In this document: in pieces, positions 25,803 through 34,609 of the stretch | Position numbering within the stretch: the stretch's first letter is position 1 | How the letters are laid out: every line of letters starts with the position of its first letter | Assembly (NCBI RefSeq): GCF_900109035.1 | Contig: NZ_FNYD01000011.1 | Span: 96,472 to 160,471, forward strand | DNA length: 64,000 bases | Direction of reading: 5' to 3' | Source: Cribrihabitans marinus | GTDB taxonomy: Bacteria; Pseudomonadota; Alphaproteobacteria; Rhodobacterales; Rhodobacteraceae | Position numbers and translations under genes: made by a program | The notes under the pieces: generated by a model | What the model was told of the DNA's origin: nothing | The model's input: the letters and a program-made list of their open reading frames with translations, nothing else | Databases searched by the model: none

Positions 25803-27257
25803 ATGTCGCTGACCACCGCATTCAACGTCGCCCTCAGCGGCCTGACCGCAGCGGGCCGAGCATCCGGGGTGGTGTCGGGAAACATCGCCAACGCGATGAC
25901 CCCGGGCTATGCCCGCCGCACGTTGGAGCTGAGCGGAAATGTCGTGGGCGGCGGCGTGACCGCGAGCGGCATCACGCGTCATGCCGATCCGGTCCTGATC
26001 GCAAACCGGCGCGCGACCGATGCGGAACATGGCCACGCCCAGGCGCTGGACGCCTTTCACGGCGGGCTGGAGTCGTTGATCGGCTCGGTGGATGATCCCG
26101 GCTCGATCGTCAACCGGCTGGCGGATTTCGAAAGCGGCCTGATCGCCGCAGCCAGCAACCCGGGGTCCAAGTCCCGGCTGGACGGTGCCGTGCACGATGC
26201 CCGTGCGCTTGCCGCCTCGATCTCGGGCGCCGCCGAGGGCCTGCGTGATCTCCGCTCGGACGCGGATCGCCGGATCGGCCAGATGGTCACGCAGCTCAAC
26301 ACCTCGCTGGAGCAGGTCGAGCGGCTCAACGGCAAGATCCGCGCGGTCGAGCTGTCGGGCAGCGACAGCTCGACGCTTGTCGACCAACGCCAAGCGCTTG
26401 TCGACGGGATCAACACGCTGATCCCGATCCGGATCGCCCAACGCGGAGATGGCGAAATCGCGCTTTATTCCGAAGGCGGTGCGATCCTGCTGGACGGGCG
26501 CGCGGTCGAGATCGGCTTCGAGCCCGCCGCCGAAACCCGCCCGCATATGAGCGTCGACAATGGCCTGCTGTCCGGGCTCGAGATCGCCGGCCGGCCGGTG
26601 CGCACACTGGGCCCACAGTCGGTCATTCGCGGCGGGGCCCTGGCCGCCCAGTTCGAGATCCGGGACACACACACCGTCGAGGCTCAGAAGGATCTGGACG
26701 CGCTGGCCCGCGACCTGGTTGAACGCATGCAGGATCCCGGCGTGGACCCGACGCGCACGCCGGGTGATGCCGGCCTGTTCACCGACAACGGTACAGCCTT
26801 CTCGCCAGCCAACGCCGCAGGGCTGGCCAATCGGCTTGAGGTCCATGTGGCCGTGGACCCGCTTCGCGGCGGCGACAGCTGGCGGCTGCGCGATGGCCTG
26901 GGCGCGCCCGTCCCCGGCTCACCCGGCGATGCCAGCCTGCTCAACGCCTTGGGCGACGCGCTTGGCCGTAGCCGCCCCCAGCCGACACCCCGGTTCGGAA
27001 CCGGCGCGCTGGATTCGGCCGGCGTTGGAGCGGCGCTTCTCTCCAGGACTGCCGAGGCCGCCGGGCAAACGTCCCGGGCGCTCAGTTTCGCCGCCGCCAG
27101 CCGGACCGAAATGCAGCGCCTCGAGGCGCAGGCCGGGGTCGATACCGATGCCGAACTGCAGGCACTCATGCGGATCGAACAGGCCTATGCGGCCAACGCG
27201 CGTGTGCTTCAGGTCGTCGAGGAACTGACGGACACATTGATGAGGTTGGGAACATGA
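25803..27257 (+). CDS. flgK: Flagellar hook-associated protein 1 (FlgK)
   Basis: Junction protein between hook and filament, 484 aa. The N-terminus ALSGLTAAGRASGVVSGNIANAMTPGYARRTLELSG and the C-terminus DAELQALMRIEQAYAANARVLQVVEELTDTLMRLG form the paired helices typical of FlgK. The middle (about 90-420) is divergent, as is usual. Its stop overlaps flgL by ATGA. Confidence 0.92.
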   Translation: MSLTTAFNVALSGLTAAGRASGVVSGNIANAMTPGYARRTLELSGNVVGGGVTASGITRHADPVLIANRRATDAEHGHAQALDAFHGGLESLIGSVDDPGSIVNRLADFESGLIAAASNPGSKSRLDGAVHDARALAASISGAAEGLRDLRSDADRRIGQMVTQLNTSLEQVERLNGKIRAVELSGSDSSTLVDQRQALVDGINTLIPIRIAQRGDGEIALYSEGGAILLDGRAVEIGFEPAAETRPHMSVDNGLLSGLEIAGRPVRTLGPQSVIRGGALAAQFEIRDTHTVEAQKDLDALARDLVERMQDPGVDPTRTPGDAGLFTDNGTAFSPANAAGLANRLEVHVAVDPLRGGDSWRLRDGLGAPVPGSPGDASLLNALGDALGRSRPQPTPRFGTGALDSAGVGAALLSRTAEAAGQTSRALSFAAASRTEMQRLEAQAGVDTDAELQALMRIEQAYAANARVLQVVEELTDTLMRLGT

Positions 27258-28261
27258 CGGTAACATCGATCGGAGATCTGGCGCGCGGACTGACGCTGCG
27301 CGCCCGCAGCGTCCAGATCAAGTCTCAGATCGACACGCTCACAAAGGAGCTGTCCACCGGCAGGACGTCGGATGTGACCGGGCGGCTCAAGGGCGATTAC
27401 TCGCACCTGGCCGAGCTGGATCGCGGCCTGCGTCGGCTGGACGCGTTCAAGGTCGCCACGTCCGAGGCGGCATTGCTGACAACCGCCATGCAGCAAGGCG
27501 CTGAGACGGTGCAGGACAGGGCCGAACGCCTGAGCAACGATGTCATCACCCTGCACCCCTTTGGCCAGGCTGGCAAGCGCGCGCAGGTCGCATCGAATGC
27601 GGCGCAGGATCTGCAAACCATGGTCGCGGCCCTGAACGTTTCGGCGGGCGGGCGGGCGGTGTTCTCCGGTGTCGAGACCGACACGTCGCCGCTGGCGGAT
27701 CACGATACGCTGCTGACCGGACTGCGGTCGGCGATTTCCGGCCAGCCGAGCGTGGCGGACATGATGACGGCGGCGCGGGACTGGTTCTCGGACCCGTCCG
27801 GTTTCGAAGCACAGATCTATCGCGGGGCGGACCGGAACCTGGCCCCGACCCGGCTGTCCGAGACGGATACCGTATCGCCCGGTATCCGCGCCGATGCCGC
27901 TGCCTTTCGGGACGTGCTTCGATCGACCGCCCTCCTGGCTCTCTCGACGGATCCCGGCCTGGGTCTGACCTCCGGTGAGCAGGCAGAGCTCATCGACACC
28001 GCCGGCGGCGATCTGCTGGCCGGCCGCGACGGCCTGACCGCCCTCCGGGCGGAGATCGGCTTTGACGAGGCGCGGATCGCGGACGCACAGGCACAGAACT
28101 CGGCGGCCCGAACGTCACTGGACTATGCCCGAAACGAGCTGGTGGCCGCCGACCCGTTCGACGTCGTCACCCGGCTGGAAGCCGCGCAGTTCCAGCTGGA
28201 GAGCCTCTATTCGGCAACCGTTCGCACCGCGAACCTGTCCCTCGTGAACTTCCTGCGATGA
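27254..28261 (+). CDS. flgL: Flagellar hook-associated protein 3 (FlgL)
   Basis: Second hook-filament junction protein, 335 aa, flagellin-like. The N-terminal helix has SVQIKSQIDTLTKELSTGRTSD (about 16-37) and the C-terminal helix LDYARNELVAADPFDVVTRLEAAQFQLESLYSATVRTANLSLVNFLR. It starts within the end of flgK and overlaps flgI by ATGA. Assignment rests on position and the paired terminal helices; the centre is poorly conserved. Confidence 0.88.
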   Translation: MTVTSIGDLARGLTLRARSVQIKSQIDTLTKELSTGRTSDVTGRLKGDYSHLAELDRGLRRLDAFKVATSEAALLTTAMQQGAETVQDRAERLSNDVITLHPFGQAGKRAQVASNAAQDLQTMVAALNVSAGGRAVFSGVETDTSPLADHDTLLTGLRSAISGQPSVADMMTAARDWFSDPSGFEAQIYRGADRNLAPTRLSETDTVSPGIRADAAAFRDVLRSTALLALSTDPGLGLTSGEQAELIDTAGGDLLAGRDGLTALRAEIGFDEARIADAQAQNSAARTSLDYARNELVAADPFDVVTRLEAAQFQLESLYSATVRTANLSLVNFLR

Positions 28262-29358
28262 CCGTGCTCCGCTTCCTTATCCCCTTTCTGATCCTTCCCG
28301 CGGCGCTGCAGGCCGGTGCAATCCGGCTGAAGGATCTCGTCGATTTCGACGGTGTTCGCGGCAACGATCTGGTGGGCTACGGCCTGGTCGTGGGGCTGAA
28401 CGGTACCGGTGACGGCCTGCGCAACGCGCCCTTCACCGAAGAGATCATGTCAAACATTCTCGAGCGCCTCGGCGTCAACGTCACAGGCGAGCAGTTCCGC
28501 CCCAAGAACGTGGCGGCGGTGTTCGTGACCGCCGGGCTGCCGCCGTTCTCGCGGGTGGGCAGCCAGATCGACGTCACGGTCTCGGCGATCGGCGATTCCA
28601 AGAGCCTGCTGGGCGGCACGTTGATCATGACGCCGCTCAACGCGGCGGACGGGCAGATCTATGCGGTGGCTCAGGGGACGGTCCTGGCCGGTGGTGCCGT
28701 AGCCGAGGGTGACGCCGCCTCGGTCGTTCGCGGCGTGCCGACATCCGGTGTGATCCCGTCCGGCGCGCGCGTCGAACGCGAGATCGAGTTCGACCTCGCG
28801 TCGCTGACCCGTCTGCGCCTCGCCCTGCGCGAGCCGGACTTCACCACGGCCGGCCGGATCGAGACCGCGATCAACCGCGCGTTCAACAGGCAGGTGGCGA
28901 TCATGCGCGATGCCGGAACCGTCGAACTGGACATCACTCGGACAAGGGCGGCCTCGACCGCCCATGCCATTGGCCGGATCGAGAACATCCTGGTCGAGCC
29001 CGAGCGCAAGGCCCGGGTCATCGTCGACCAACGCTCGGGCACCATCGTGATGGGCGACGATGTCCGGATCTCGCGCGTCGCCGTCTCGCAGGGGAACCTG
29101 ACGCTTCGGGTCGAGGAGGCACCCTTGGCGGTGCAGCCGAATCCCTTTGCCCAAGGGGAAACCGTCGTCGTGCCGAGAACCAATGCGGCAATCGACGAGG
29201 ATGAGGGTATCAAGTTGGCGGAAGTCCCGGAAAGCGCCTCGCTGTCCGATGTGGTTGCGGGCCTGAACGCGCTGGGGGTCTCGCCGCGGGACATGATCGA
29301 CATCCTCAAGACGATCAAGGCGGCGGGTGCGCTGCACGCCGAGTTCGTGGTCCGCTGA
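28258..29358 (+). CDS. flgI: Flagellar P-ring protein FlgI
   Basis: Periplasmic ring protein around the rod, 366 aa. A signal peptide (about 1-20, ending LQAGA) precedes IRLKDLVDFDGVRGNDLVGYGLVVGLNGTGDGLRN, which is nearly invariant in FlgI. Also conserved are IDVTVSAIGDSKSLLGGTLIMTPL and, at the C-terminus, LNALGVSPRDMIDILKTIKAAGALHAEFVVR. Last gene of the forward block; a structured 383-bp gap follows before the convergent fliP. Confidence 0.95.
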   Translation: MTVLRFLIPFLILPAALQAGAIRLKDLVDFDGVRGNDLVGYGLVVGLNGTGDGLRNAPFTEEIMSNILERLGVNVTGEQFRPKNVAAVFVTAGLPPFSRVGSQIDVTVSAIGDSKSLLGGTLIMTPLNAADGQIYAVAQGTVLAGGAVAEGDAASVVRGVPTSGVIPSGARVEREIEFDLASLTRLRLALREPDFTTAGRIETAINRAFNRQVAIMRDAGTVELDITRTRAASTAHAIGRIENILVEPERKARVIVDQRSGTIVMGDDVRISRVAVSQGNLTLRVEEAPLAVQPNPFAQGETVVVPRTNAAIDEDEGIKLAEVPESASLSDVVAGLNALGVSPRDMIDILKTIKAAGALHAEFVVR

Positions 29359-29741
29359 CGCCAGCGCCGCGAACCGGGTGGGTCCGCTGGACAATCCGAC
29401 CAAAGAGAGTTGCCGGGTGGCCCGCGCAGCGGTCGGCGAGAAGGGACTTTCGCTGATACAGAGCCTAATTGCTGCTTGGCGTGACCCTTCGTTCGCCAGC
29501 GCCGAGGCCAAGGGTCTCCTGCGGGACAGGCGTCAGCCTTCCCGCAGAGTCTCGCCCACCAGTTCCTGTCCCGCCGAACCAACCGCCACGACACCAGCCC
29601 CGGGCCGGCCCACTACCGAAACCGCAAATCGGTGGAGCGATCACTCGGCTGAAAGCCATGCGAGTCGGGGCATGGCGCGGGATGCAGGGATTGCGGGCAC
29701 ATGGACACCCGCCGCAGGTCAGAGAACAGGCTGCGAAGTGA
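29359..29741. other. Non-coding gap between convergent flgI and fliP with alternative hairpins
   Basis: No frame here shows conserved protein features, and the open frames have arginine/proline-rich compositions typical of GC-rich noise. Two structures compete: CTGCGGGA (29519-29526) pairs with TCCCGCAG (29540-29547), while GCGGGACAGG (29521-29530) pairs perfectly with CCTGTCCCGC (29565-29574). They cannot form together. They may terminate transcription from either side; there is no clear T-tract. Confidence 0.5.
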
Positions 29742-30488
29742 TCAGGGCGCGTAGCTGCGCACCAGCGCCGCCGCGATCAGCGACCAGCCGTCAGCGATCA
29801 CGAAGAACGCCAGCTTGAACGGCAGCGAAACCGTGGCCGGCGGCACCATCATCATGCCCATCGACATCAGCACCGCAGCGACCACCAGGTCGATGATCAG
29901 GAACGGCAGGAAAACCAGGAACCCGATCTGAAAGGCGCGAGCAATCTCGGACAGCATGAAGGACGGCACCAGGATTGACAGGCCGGACTCGGGCGATGGC
30001 GCGAGATTCGAAACCCCCGGCCGCAGGTTGGCCATGGTCGCGAACGTCTCGCCGTCAACCCGGGCCGCCATGAACGCCTTGAACGGCGCGATCGCCCGCT
30101 CCATTGCAGGCTCGACGGCGAGGGTCTCCTGCATCATCGGCTGAATCCCGGTCTGCCACGCCTCGGCAAAGACCGGCTCCATCACGAAATAGGTCAGAAA
30201 AAGGGCCAGGCTGACGATCAACATGTTGGGCGGCGATTGTTGCAGCCCGATGCCTTGCCGGAGGATCGCCAGGACAGTGACCAGGAAGGGGAAACAAGTG
30301 ATCATGATGGCCAGGCCCGGCGCCAGGCTGAGCACCGAGATCAGCAGGATGAGCTGGATCGAGCGCGCTGTGATCGATCCGCCCTCGCCCAGCGAGACCG
30401 AGATGTCCTGGGCCGCCGCCATGTCCGGCCAGAGCGCGGGCAGCAGACCGGCCAGCGCCGCCGCGGCCAGCAGGGACGCCCGGGTCAT
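29742..30488 (-). CDS. fliP: Flagellar export gate protein FliP
   Basis: Core of the FliPQR export gate in the inner membrane, 248 aa. A signal peptide (about 1-26, ending MAAAQD) precedes the mature protein. LAPGLAIMITCFPFLVTVLAILRQGIGLQQSPPNMLIVSLALFLTYF and FMLSEIARAFQIGFLVFLPFLIIDLVVAAVLMSMGMMMVPPATVSLPFKLAFFVIADGW are diagnostic. Overlaps fliN by four bases; last gene of the fliF-fliH-fliN-fliP unit. Confidence 0.96.
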   Translation of the reverse strand: MTRASLLAAAALAGLLPALWPDMAAAQDISVSLGEGGSITARSIQLILLISVLSLAPGLAIMITCFPFLVTVLAILRQGIGLQQSPPNMLIVSLALFLTYFVMEPVFAEAWQTGIQPMMQETLAVEPAMERAIAPFKAFMAARVDGETFATMANLRPGVSNLAPSPESGLSILVPSFMLSEIARAFQIGFLVFLPFLIIDLVVAAVLMSMGMMMVPPATVSLPFKLAFFVIADGWSLIAAALVRSYAP

Positions 30489-30778
30489 CCCAACCCGTTC
30501 TGCAGATCGGCGATTTCCGTCAGCCGCACGGCCAGCTGGCCGGCCTGATCGCCGTCCAGCTCCTCCAGCTGGCCCCGCGCCACCAGCTTGTCGCCGACGT
30601 AGAGGTCGACCGGATCCTCGACCCGCTTGTCCAGGGTCAGGACCGCGTTCTCTCCAAGCCCGACAAGATCGCGGATCAGCGGGCGGGCCCGGCCCACCGA
30701 GACCACGATCTCGATCGGGACAGATGTGAAGGGGCTGGGCGCGTCCTGGTCGGGTTCGGTCGGCTTATCCATGATCAA
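30485..30778 (-). CDS. fliN: Flagellar motor switch protein FliN
   Basis: 97-aa protein that is essentially a single SpoA (FliN/FliM C-terminal) domain: VPIEIVVSVGRARPLIRDLVGLGENAVLTLDKRVEDPVDLYVGDKLVARGQLEEL. Forms the lower part of the cytoplasmic C-ring with FliM. It overlaps the FliH-like gene upstream by 14 bases and fliP downstream by 4. Neither fliM nor fliG is in the window, so the remaining switch genes are encoded elsewhere. Confidence 0.92.
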   Translation of the reverse strand: MIMDKPTEPDQDAPSPFTSVPIEIVVSVGRARPLIRDLVGLGENAVLTLDKRVEDPVDLYVGDKLVARGQLEELDGDQAGQLAVRLTEIADLQNGLG

Positions 30779-31364
30779 GGCCCTCGCTGGCTTGGTGAAT
30801 ATAGGTGTCCATGGCCTCGGAAATCGACGCCAGGAGGCGGTTGCAATCGATGTCCCGCTCGGCCTGCCCGATCCTCAGGCTGGCCTGCCCCGGCGGCAGG
30901 GATGCCTCCTCGATCAGTTGGACGGGCAGGGAGAAGTCGCGGTCCAGAATCGGCTGCAACGCCTTGCCGGCGCCCTTGGGCACGACCAGAAGAGCAGGCT
31001 GCGCGATGTCCTCGCTCGCCATGTCGTTCAGTTGCTCGACGATGTGATGGCCAAAGCTCCGGTTCAACGCATCCGGCAAGACAGTCCCGACCAGGCCCTG
31101 AAACAGTGGCCGGAGCGAAACCGCCATCTGCGCCAGGGCCTCGTGATAGGTGAAGGACAGGTCCTCGAGGGTCTTTGCCAGGCCGCTGACGACCCGATCG
31201 TCTTCTGTCGCCTGGGCGGCAACTGCATCCTCCCAGCCGGCGGCATAACCCTGTTCGAATGCGGCCAACCTGCGTTCTTCCAGCGTATCCTCGTCGATCA
31301 GCTGCAAACGGCCGGCCGCCATCGGGTCCACGGTGAAATCCTCGAGTAGATGCGCGATGGTCAT
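30765..31364 (-). CDS. FliH-like flagellar assembly protein (divergent)
   Basis: 199-aa protein with an alanine/glutamate-rich helical N-terminal half (EERRLAAFEQGYAAGWEDAVAAQ at about 29-51 is the G-Y-x-x-G pattern of FliH) and a mixed C-terminal domain ending in GQASLRIGQAERDIDCNRLLASISEAM. Family logic and position between fliF and fliN point to the stator/peripheral stalk of the FliI ATPase. The primary sequence is too divergent for certainty, and such genes are often left unnamed. Overlaps fliF by ATGA. Confidence 0.75.
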   Translation of the reverse strand: MTIAHLLEDFTVDPMAAGRLQLIDEDTLEERRLAAFEQGYAAGWEDAVAAQATEDDRVVSGLAKTLEDLSFTYHEALAQMAVSLRPLFQGLVGTVLPDALNRSFGHHIVEQLNDMASEDIAQPALLVVPKGAGKALQPILDRDFSLPVQLIEEASLPPGQASLRIGQAERDIDCNRLLASISEAMDTYIHQASEGLDHG

Positions 31365-32959
31365 CAGGCCTTCTCCTCGCTCTCTTCCAGCCAGCTGCGC
31401 AGGATCTCGACGGTGTCCTCCTGCCGGTCGCCAATCATCTGGCGCAACCGGTGGACAGCGTCATCCCCGCGGCCTACCGGCGCAGGCAACCCCTCAGCTG
31501 GCCCGCCCGGCACCGGATGCCTCGCGTCGCCGGCGTCGTCGATCTCGCCGGTCAGGACAGGGCCCGCACGACCTTGGACATCCGGATCGGCCGCGAGATC
31601 CGGCAGTGCCACCTGCGCACCCGACGGGCCGCCGGCCAGGATCGGTCGGATGACGAACAGTCCCAGCACAAGGGCCACGACGGCCAGCGTTGCCAGCTGG
31701 ACCATCGACATGACATCGAGCGCCATCCCCTGTATCAGGCCGGGCACGGCAGCGGTTCCGGCCGGTTCCGCCTGCGGCAGCTCCATCGACTTGATCGTGA
31801 TGACATCGCCGCGCTCCGCGTCGAATCCCACCGCCGAGGCGACCAGTTCGCGCAAGGCCTCGAGCTCTTCCTGGGCGCGGGGCTGCATCGTCGCGGCGCC
31901 GGTGTCGTCGGCCCCAGGCACCGCGTTCACCAGGACCGCCACGGTCAGACGCTTGACCGCCCCGGGGACGCGCAGGATTTCAAGCTCGGTTTCGGACACC
32001 TCGTAATTGACCCGCTCGCGCGATGTGCTGGCCTGCGAGTTCGATTCGTCGCCGGCCGCGTCGCCGTCCGGCAGGTTCGAGGCCACGGTGACATCTCCCG
32101 ACAGGTTCTTCGAACTGTCGGACCGTTCCTCGACATCGGTGCTGATCGCGACCCGCCCTTCGGGATCGAAACGGCGTTCGCGGATCGATTCGGTCTCGGT
32201 CACCGTGTCCAGACTCACCTCGACGACCGCATTGCCGGTCCCCACGCGCGCCTCGACCAGCCGCAGAACCCGCTCGCGCAGCCCCTGCGCGCGGTCCTCG
32301 ACCGGGGCGGTGACGGTGTTGGCGTCCGGCCCGCCGATCACCCGGCCATTGGCGTCGATGATCGCGACCTGCTCGACTTGCAACCCGGTAACGGCGGACG
32401 CCACGAGATATCGGATGGCCTCGGCCTGCTCCGGCGTCACGCGGCCGCTGGCCGGGGTCACCGAGACCGAGGCCGAAGGCTCGGCGCCGCGCTGGAACGG
32501 GTTTGCCGTACTGGCGGCGATATGCACGCGCGCCTGGGCCAGCTGCGGGCTGGCCACGATCGTCCTGGCCAACTCGCCTTCCTTGGCGCGCCAATAGGCG
32601 GCATCGAACATTTGCGACGTGGTGCCGAACCCGTTGAGCGAGTCGAGCAGCTCGTAGCCACGTCCGCCGTTGGCCGGCAGCCCCTCGCTGGCCAGCTTTA
32701 GGCGCAGTTCGTCGCGTTGGGACGCCGGCACGTAAATCGACCCGCCCCGCACATCATAGACAGTTCCGCGCTGCTCCAACGCGCGCACCACGTCGCCGGC
32801 GGATCCGCTCTCCAAGCCGGCATAGAGCAAGGTCATCGTCGGAGTGGCGGCCATTCGCGACACCACGCCGATGCTCAGAACGACCCCCAGGGCCGCCGCG
32901 ATGACCACGATCTGTCGCCTCTTGTCCAGGCTTGCCCAGACCTCTCCCAACTTCTGCAC
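31364..32959 (-). CDS. fliF: Flagellar MS-ring protein FliF
   Basis: Inner-membrane ring, 531 aa. First membrane helix at about 18-36 (IVVIAAALGVVLSIGVV), then ring-building motifs MTLLYAGLESGSAGDVVRALEQRG, LDSLNGFGTTSQMFDAAYWRAKEGELARTI and ARVHIAAST. A second membrane helix is at about 423-444, and the C-terminal tail RQMIGDRQEDTVEILRSWLEESEEKA is the FliG-binding segment. The start is a GTG (32959) directly after GGAGGTAGGT, replacing a longer frame that runs upstream without similarity. Divergent from fliL, with a CtrA-like box between. Confidence 0.95.
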   Translation of the reverse strand: MQKLGEVWASLDKRRQIVVIAAALGVVLSIGVVSRMAATPTMTLLYAGLESGSAGDVVRALEQRGTVYDVRGGSIYVPASQRDELRLKLASEGLPANGGRGYELLDSLNGFGTTSQMFDAAYWRAKEGELARTIVASPQLAQARVHIAASTANPFQRGAEPSASVSVTPASGRVTPEQAEAIRYLVASAVTGLQVEQVAIIDANGRVIGGPDANTVTAPVEDRAQGLRERVLRLVEARVGTGNAVVEVSLDTVTETESIRERRFDPEGRVAISTDVEERSDSSKNLSGDVTVASNLPDGDAAGDESNSQASTSRERVNYEVSETELEILRVPGAVKRLTVAVLVNAVPGADDTGAATMQPRAQEELEALRELVASAVGFDAERGDVITIKSMELPQAEPAGTAAVPGLIQGMALDVMSMVQLATLAVVALVLGLFVIRPILAGGPSGAQVALPDLAADPDVQGRAGPVLTGEIDDAGDARHPVPGGPAEGLPAPVGRGDDAVHRLRQMIGDRQEDTVEILRSWLEESEEKA

Positions 32960-33015
32960 ACCTACCTCCGTCCTGCCGACGTTCTGTCTGGCCCCTCCGT
33001 TTTGCGCGATGGGAC

Positions 33016-33030
33016 TTAACAATCGGTTAG
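33016..33030. promoter_or_regulatory. CtrA-like box between fliF and fliL
   Basis: TTAA-N7-TTAG, the same spacing as the sites before motB and flgE. It is 57 bases from the fliF start and 47 bases from the fliL start, so it could serve both divergent units. Confidence 0.5.
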
Positions 33031-33076
33031 TTCCTTGCGGGTTATGAAACTGGCCACGGAAACGGAGCGAGACGTG

Positions 33077-33565
33077 ATGACCGACAGCACGGGCGAGACA
33101 GCCGAGACGCCGAAGAAAAGCGGGAAATCCCGGCTGATTCTGGGCCTTCTGCTCGCCGCGGCCGGGGCCGGTGGCGGGTATTTCGCCACGGTCTCGGGGG
33201 CGATTCCCCTGAGCGCGCAAAAAGGCGTAAAGCCCGAGAAGACGGACGCGCCGCCGGCGCTGGCCGATATCGCTTATGTGGATCTGCCGCCGATCCTGGT
33301 CACGCTGCAATCCGGCGGCGCGATGCGTCACCTGAAGTTTCATGCGCAGCTTGAGGTCGAAAGCGCGCAGCGGGAGGCGGTGGAACAGGTCGTGCCGCGG
33401 ATCCTCGATGTGCTCAACGGCTACCTGCGCGCGCTGGAGCCCGGTGAACTGACCGAACCGCTCGCGCTGGTCCGGCTGCGCGGCCAGATGCTGCGCCGCA
33501 TCGCCATCGTCGCCGGGGACGGGCGGGTCCGGGATCTGCTCGTCGCCGAATTCGTGCTGAACTAG
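33077..33565 (+). CDS. fliL: Flagellar basal body-associated protein FliL
   Basis: 162-aa single-pass inner-membrane protein that supports stator function. A short cytosolic head is followed by a membrane helix (about 20-42, LILGLLLAAAGAGGGYFATV), then a periplasmic domain with YVDLPPILVTL and EVESAQREAVEQVVPRILDVLNGYLRALEPGEL. I took the ATG at 33077 (TDSTGETAET); an upstream in-frame start would add 14 residues. A second, more diverged FliL-like gene lies at 42827. Confidence 0.9.
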   Translation: MTDSTGETAETPKKSGKSRLILGLLLAAAGAGGGYFATVSGAIPLSAQKGVKPEKTDAPPALADIAYVDLPPILVTLQSGGAMRHLKFHAQLEVESAQREAVEQVVPRILDVLNGYLRALEPGELTEPLALVRLRGQMLRRIAIVAGDGRVRDLLVAEFVLN

Positions 33566-33574
33566 GAGGAGAGC

Positions 33575-33988
33575 TTGGAACTGGTCGCAGATATCCTACT
33601 CGCCGCCGGCGCCTTGGGGGCGGGGCTCTATTGCTTTGTCCTGGCGCGCCGGCTCAAACGGTTCAACGACCTGGAAAAAGGTGTCGGCGGCGCGGTTGCC
33701 GTGTTGTCGTCGCAGGTCGATACGCTGTCCAGAACGTTGGCCGCGGCCCAGGCTGCATCGGGCAATTCGAACGCCGCACTCGACGAGCTGACGCGCAATG
33801 CCGAGGCCGTCGCGAAACGCCTGGAACTGATGATGGCGGCCATGCATGACGTTCCGCCACCGAAGCCGGAGCCAGAGCAGGCAAATGCAGGTGAGACGAA
33901 AGCCCAGGACCAAGAGACACCAAAGCCGGCTGTCACTCCGGGCGTCATGTTCATGCGCCATGACCGGTCCGGGACGGGAGGCATCTGA
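33575..33988 (+). CDS. Small membrane-anchored coiled-coil protein of the flagellar locus
   Basis: 137 aa, unknown function. TTG start directly after AGGAGGA. One N-terminal membrane helix (about 3-24), then RRLKRFNDLEKGVGGAVAVLSSQVDTLSRTLAAAQ and further helical residues to about 90, likely a coiled coil, then an acidic/proline-rich tail. It resembles small proteins I recall between fliL and motE in alphaproteobacterial flagellar loci (possibly the DUF6468 type). Overlaps motE by one base, so co-expression with stator components is clear; a stator-assembly role is inference. Confidence 0.7.
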   Translation: MELVADILLAAGALGAGLYCFVLARRLKRFNDLEKGVGGAVAVLSSQVDTLSRTLAAAQAASGNSNAALDELTRNAEAVAKRLELMMAAMHDVPPPKPEPEQANAGETKAQDQETPKPAVTPGVMFMRHDRSGTGGI

Positions 33989-34578
33989 TGGCCTGGGGCG
34001 CGCCCAGAGCGCGACGCAAGAAAGGCCGGGGCGGCCCGCTGGTCTTGCTCGCGGCGCTTCTGATCGGCTCGGCGGCCCTGCGCGTCGCCCTCGAGGCACC
34101 GCCGGCGCTGGCCCGCAGTTCCGCCGACCGGCCCGCCAAAATGGACACGGAACCGGCAGGTGCCACCAAGGCCGATCTGCAGCACACGCTTTCGGCCCTG
34201 CAAGCCCGCGAAGCCCGGCTTCAATCGCGCGAGGCGGCGCTGGCCGAGCGGCTGAAAGCCCTGGAGGTCGCGGAACGGGCCATCGACACACGGATGACCG
34301 CCCTTGAGGCTGCAGAGGAGTCGCTCCGACAGACCCTGGCGTTGGCCGAAGTCGCCGCCGAGGACGACCTGACCGCGCTGACCGATATGTACCAGCGGAT
34401 GAAGCCGAAGGACGCGGCCGCCCTTTTCGAGGAGATGGACCCCGAATTCGCCGCCGGGTTTCTGGCACGGATGCCCGCGGAGGCCGCGGCCGGTATCCTC
34501 GCCGGCCTGAGCCCAACTACCGCCTACACCGTCAGCGTCGTGCTGGCCGGGCGGAACGCGTCGGTGCCCAGAAACTGA
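33988..34578 (+). CDS. motE: MotE-family flagellar protein
   Basis: 196 aa. A basic N-terminus and a membrane or signal segment (about 17-42) precede a long coiled coil (about 60-125, alanine/glutamate-rich heptads). A C-terminal domain follows with LTDMYQRMKPKDAAALFEEMDPEFAAGFLARMPAEAAAGILAGL, the MgtE-N-like fold found in MotE. In rhizobia MotE is a periplasmic chaperone for MotC, a MotB-binding protein. Its neighbours motA and a large secreted protein fit a comparable role. Confidence 0.78.
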   Translation: MAWGAPRARRKKGRGGPLVLLAALLIGSAALRVALEAPPALARSSADRPAKMDTEPAGATKADLQHTLSALQAREARLQSREAALAERLKALEVAERAIDTRMTALEAAEESLRQTLALAEVAAEDDLTALTDMYQRMKPKDAAALFEEMDPEFAAGFLARMPAEAAAGILAGLSPTTAYTVSVVLAGRNASVPRN

Positions 34579-34609
34579 ACCCCTAACACGTCGAAGAAGG
34601 AGCGTTGCT

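Noticed and set aside
29327..29818. A 163-codon frame across the flgI-fliP gap, considered as a degraded flgJ
   Set aside because: It overlaps both flanking genes, has no rod-binding motif of FlgJ, and its composition (R, P, S, T) is that of non-coding GC-rich DNA.
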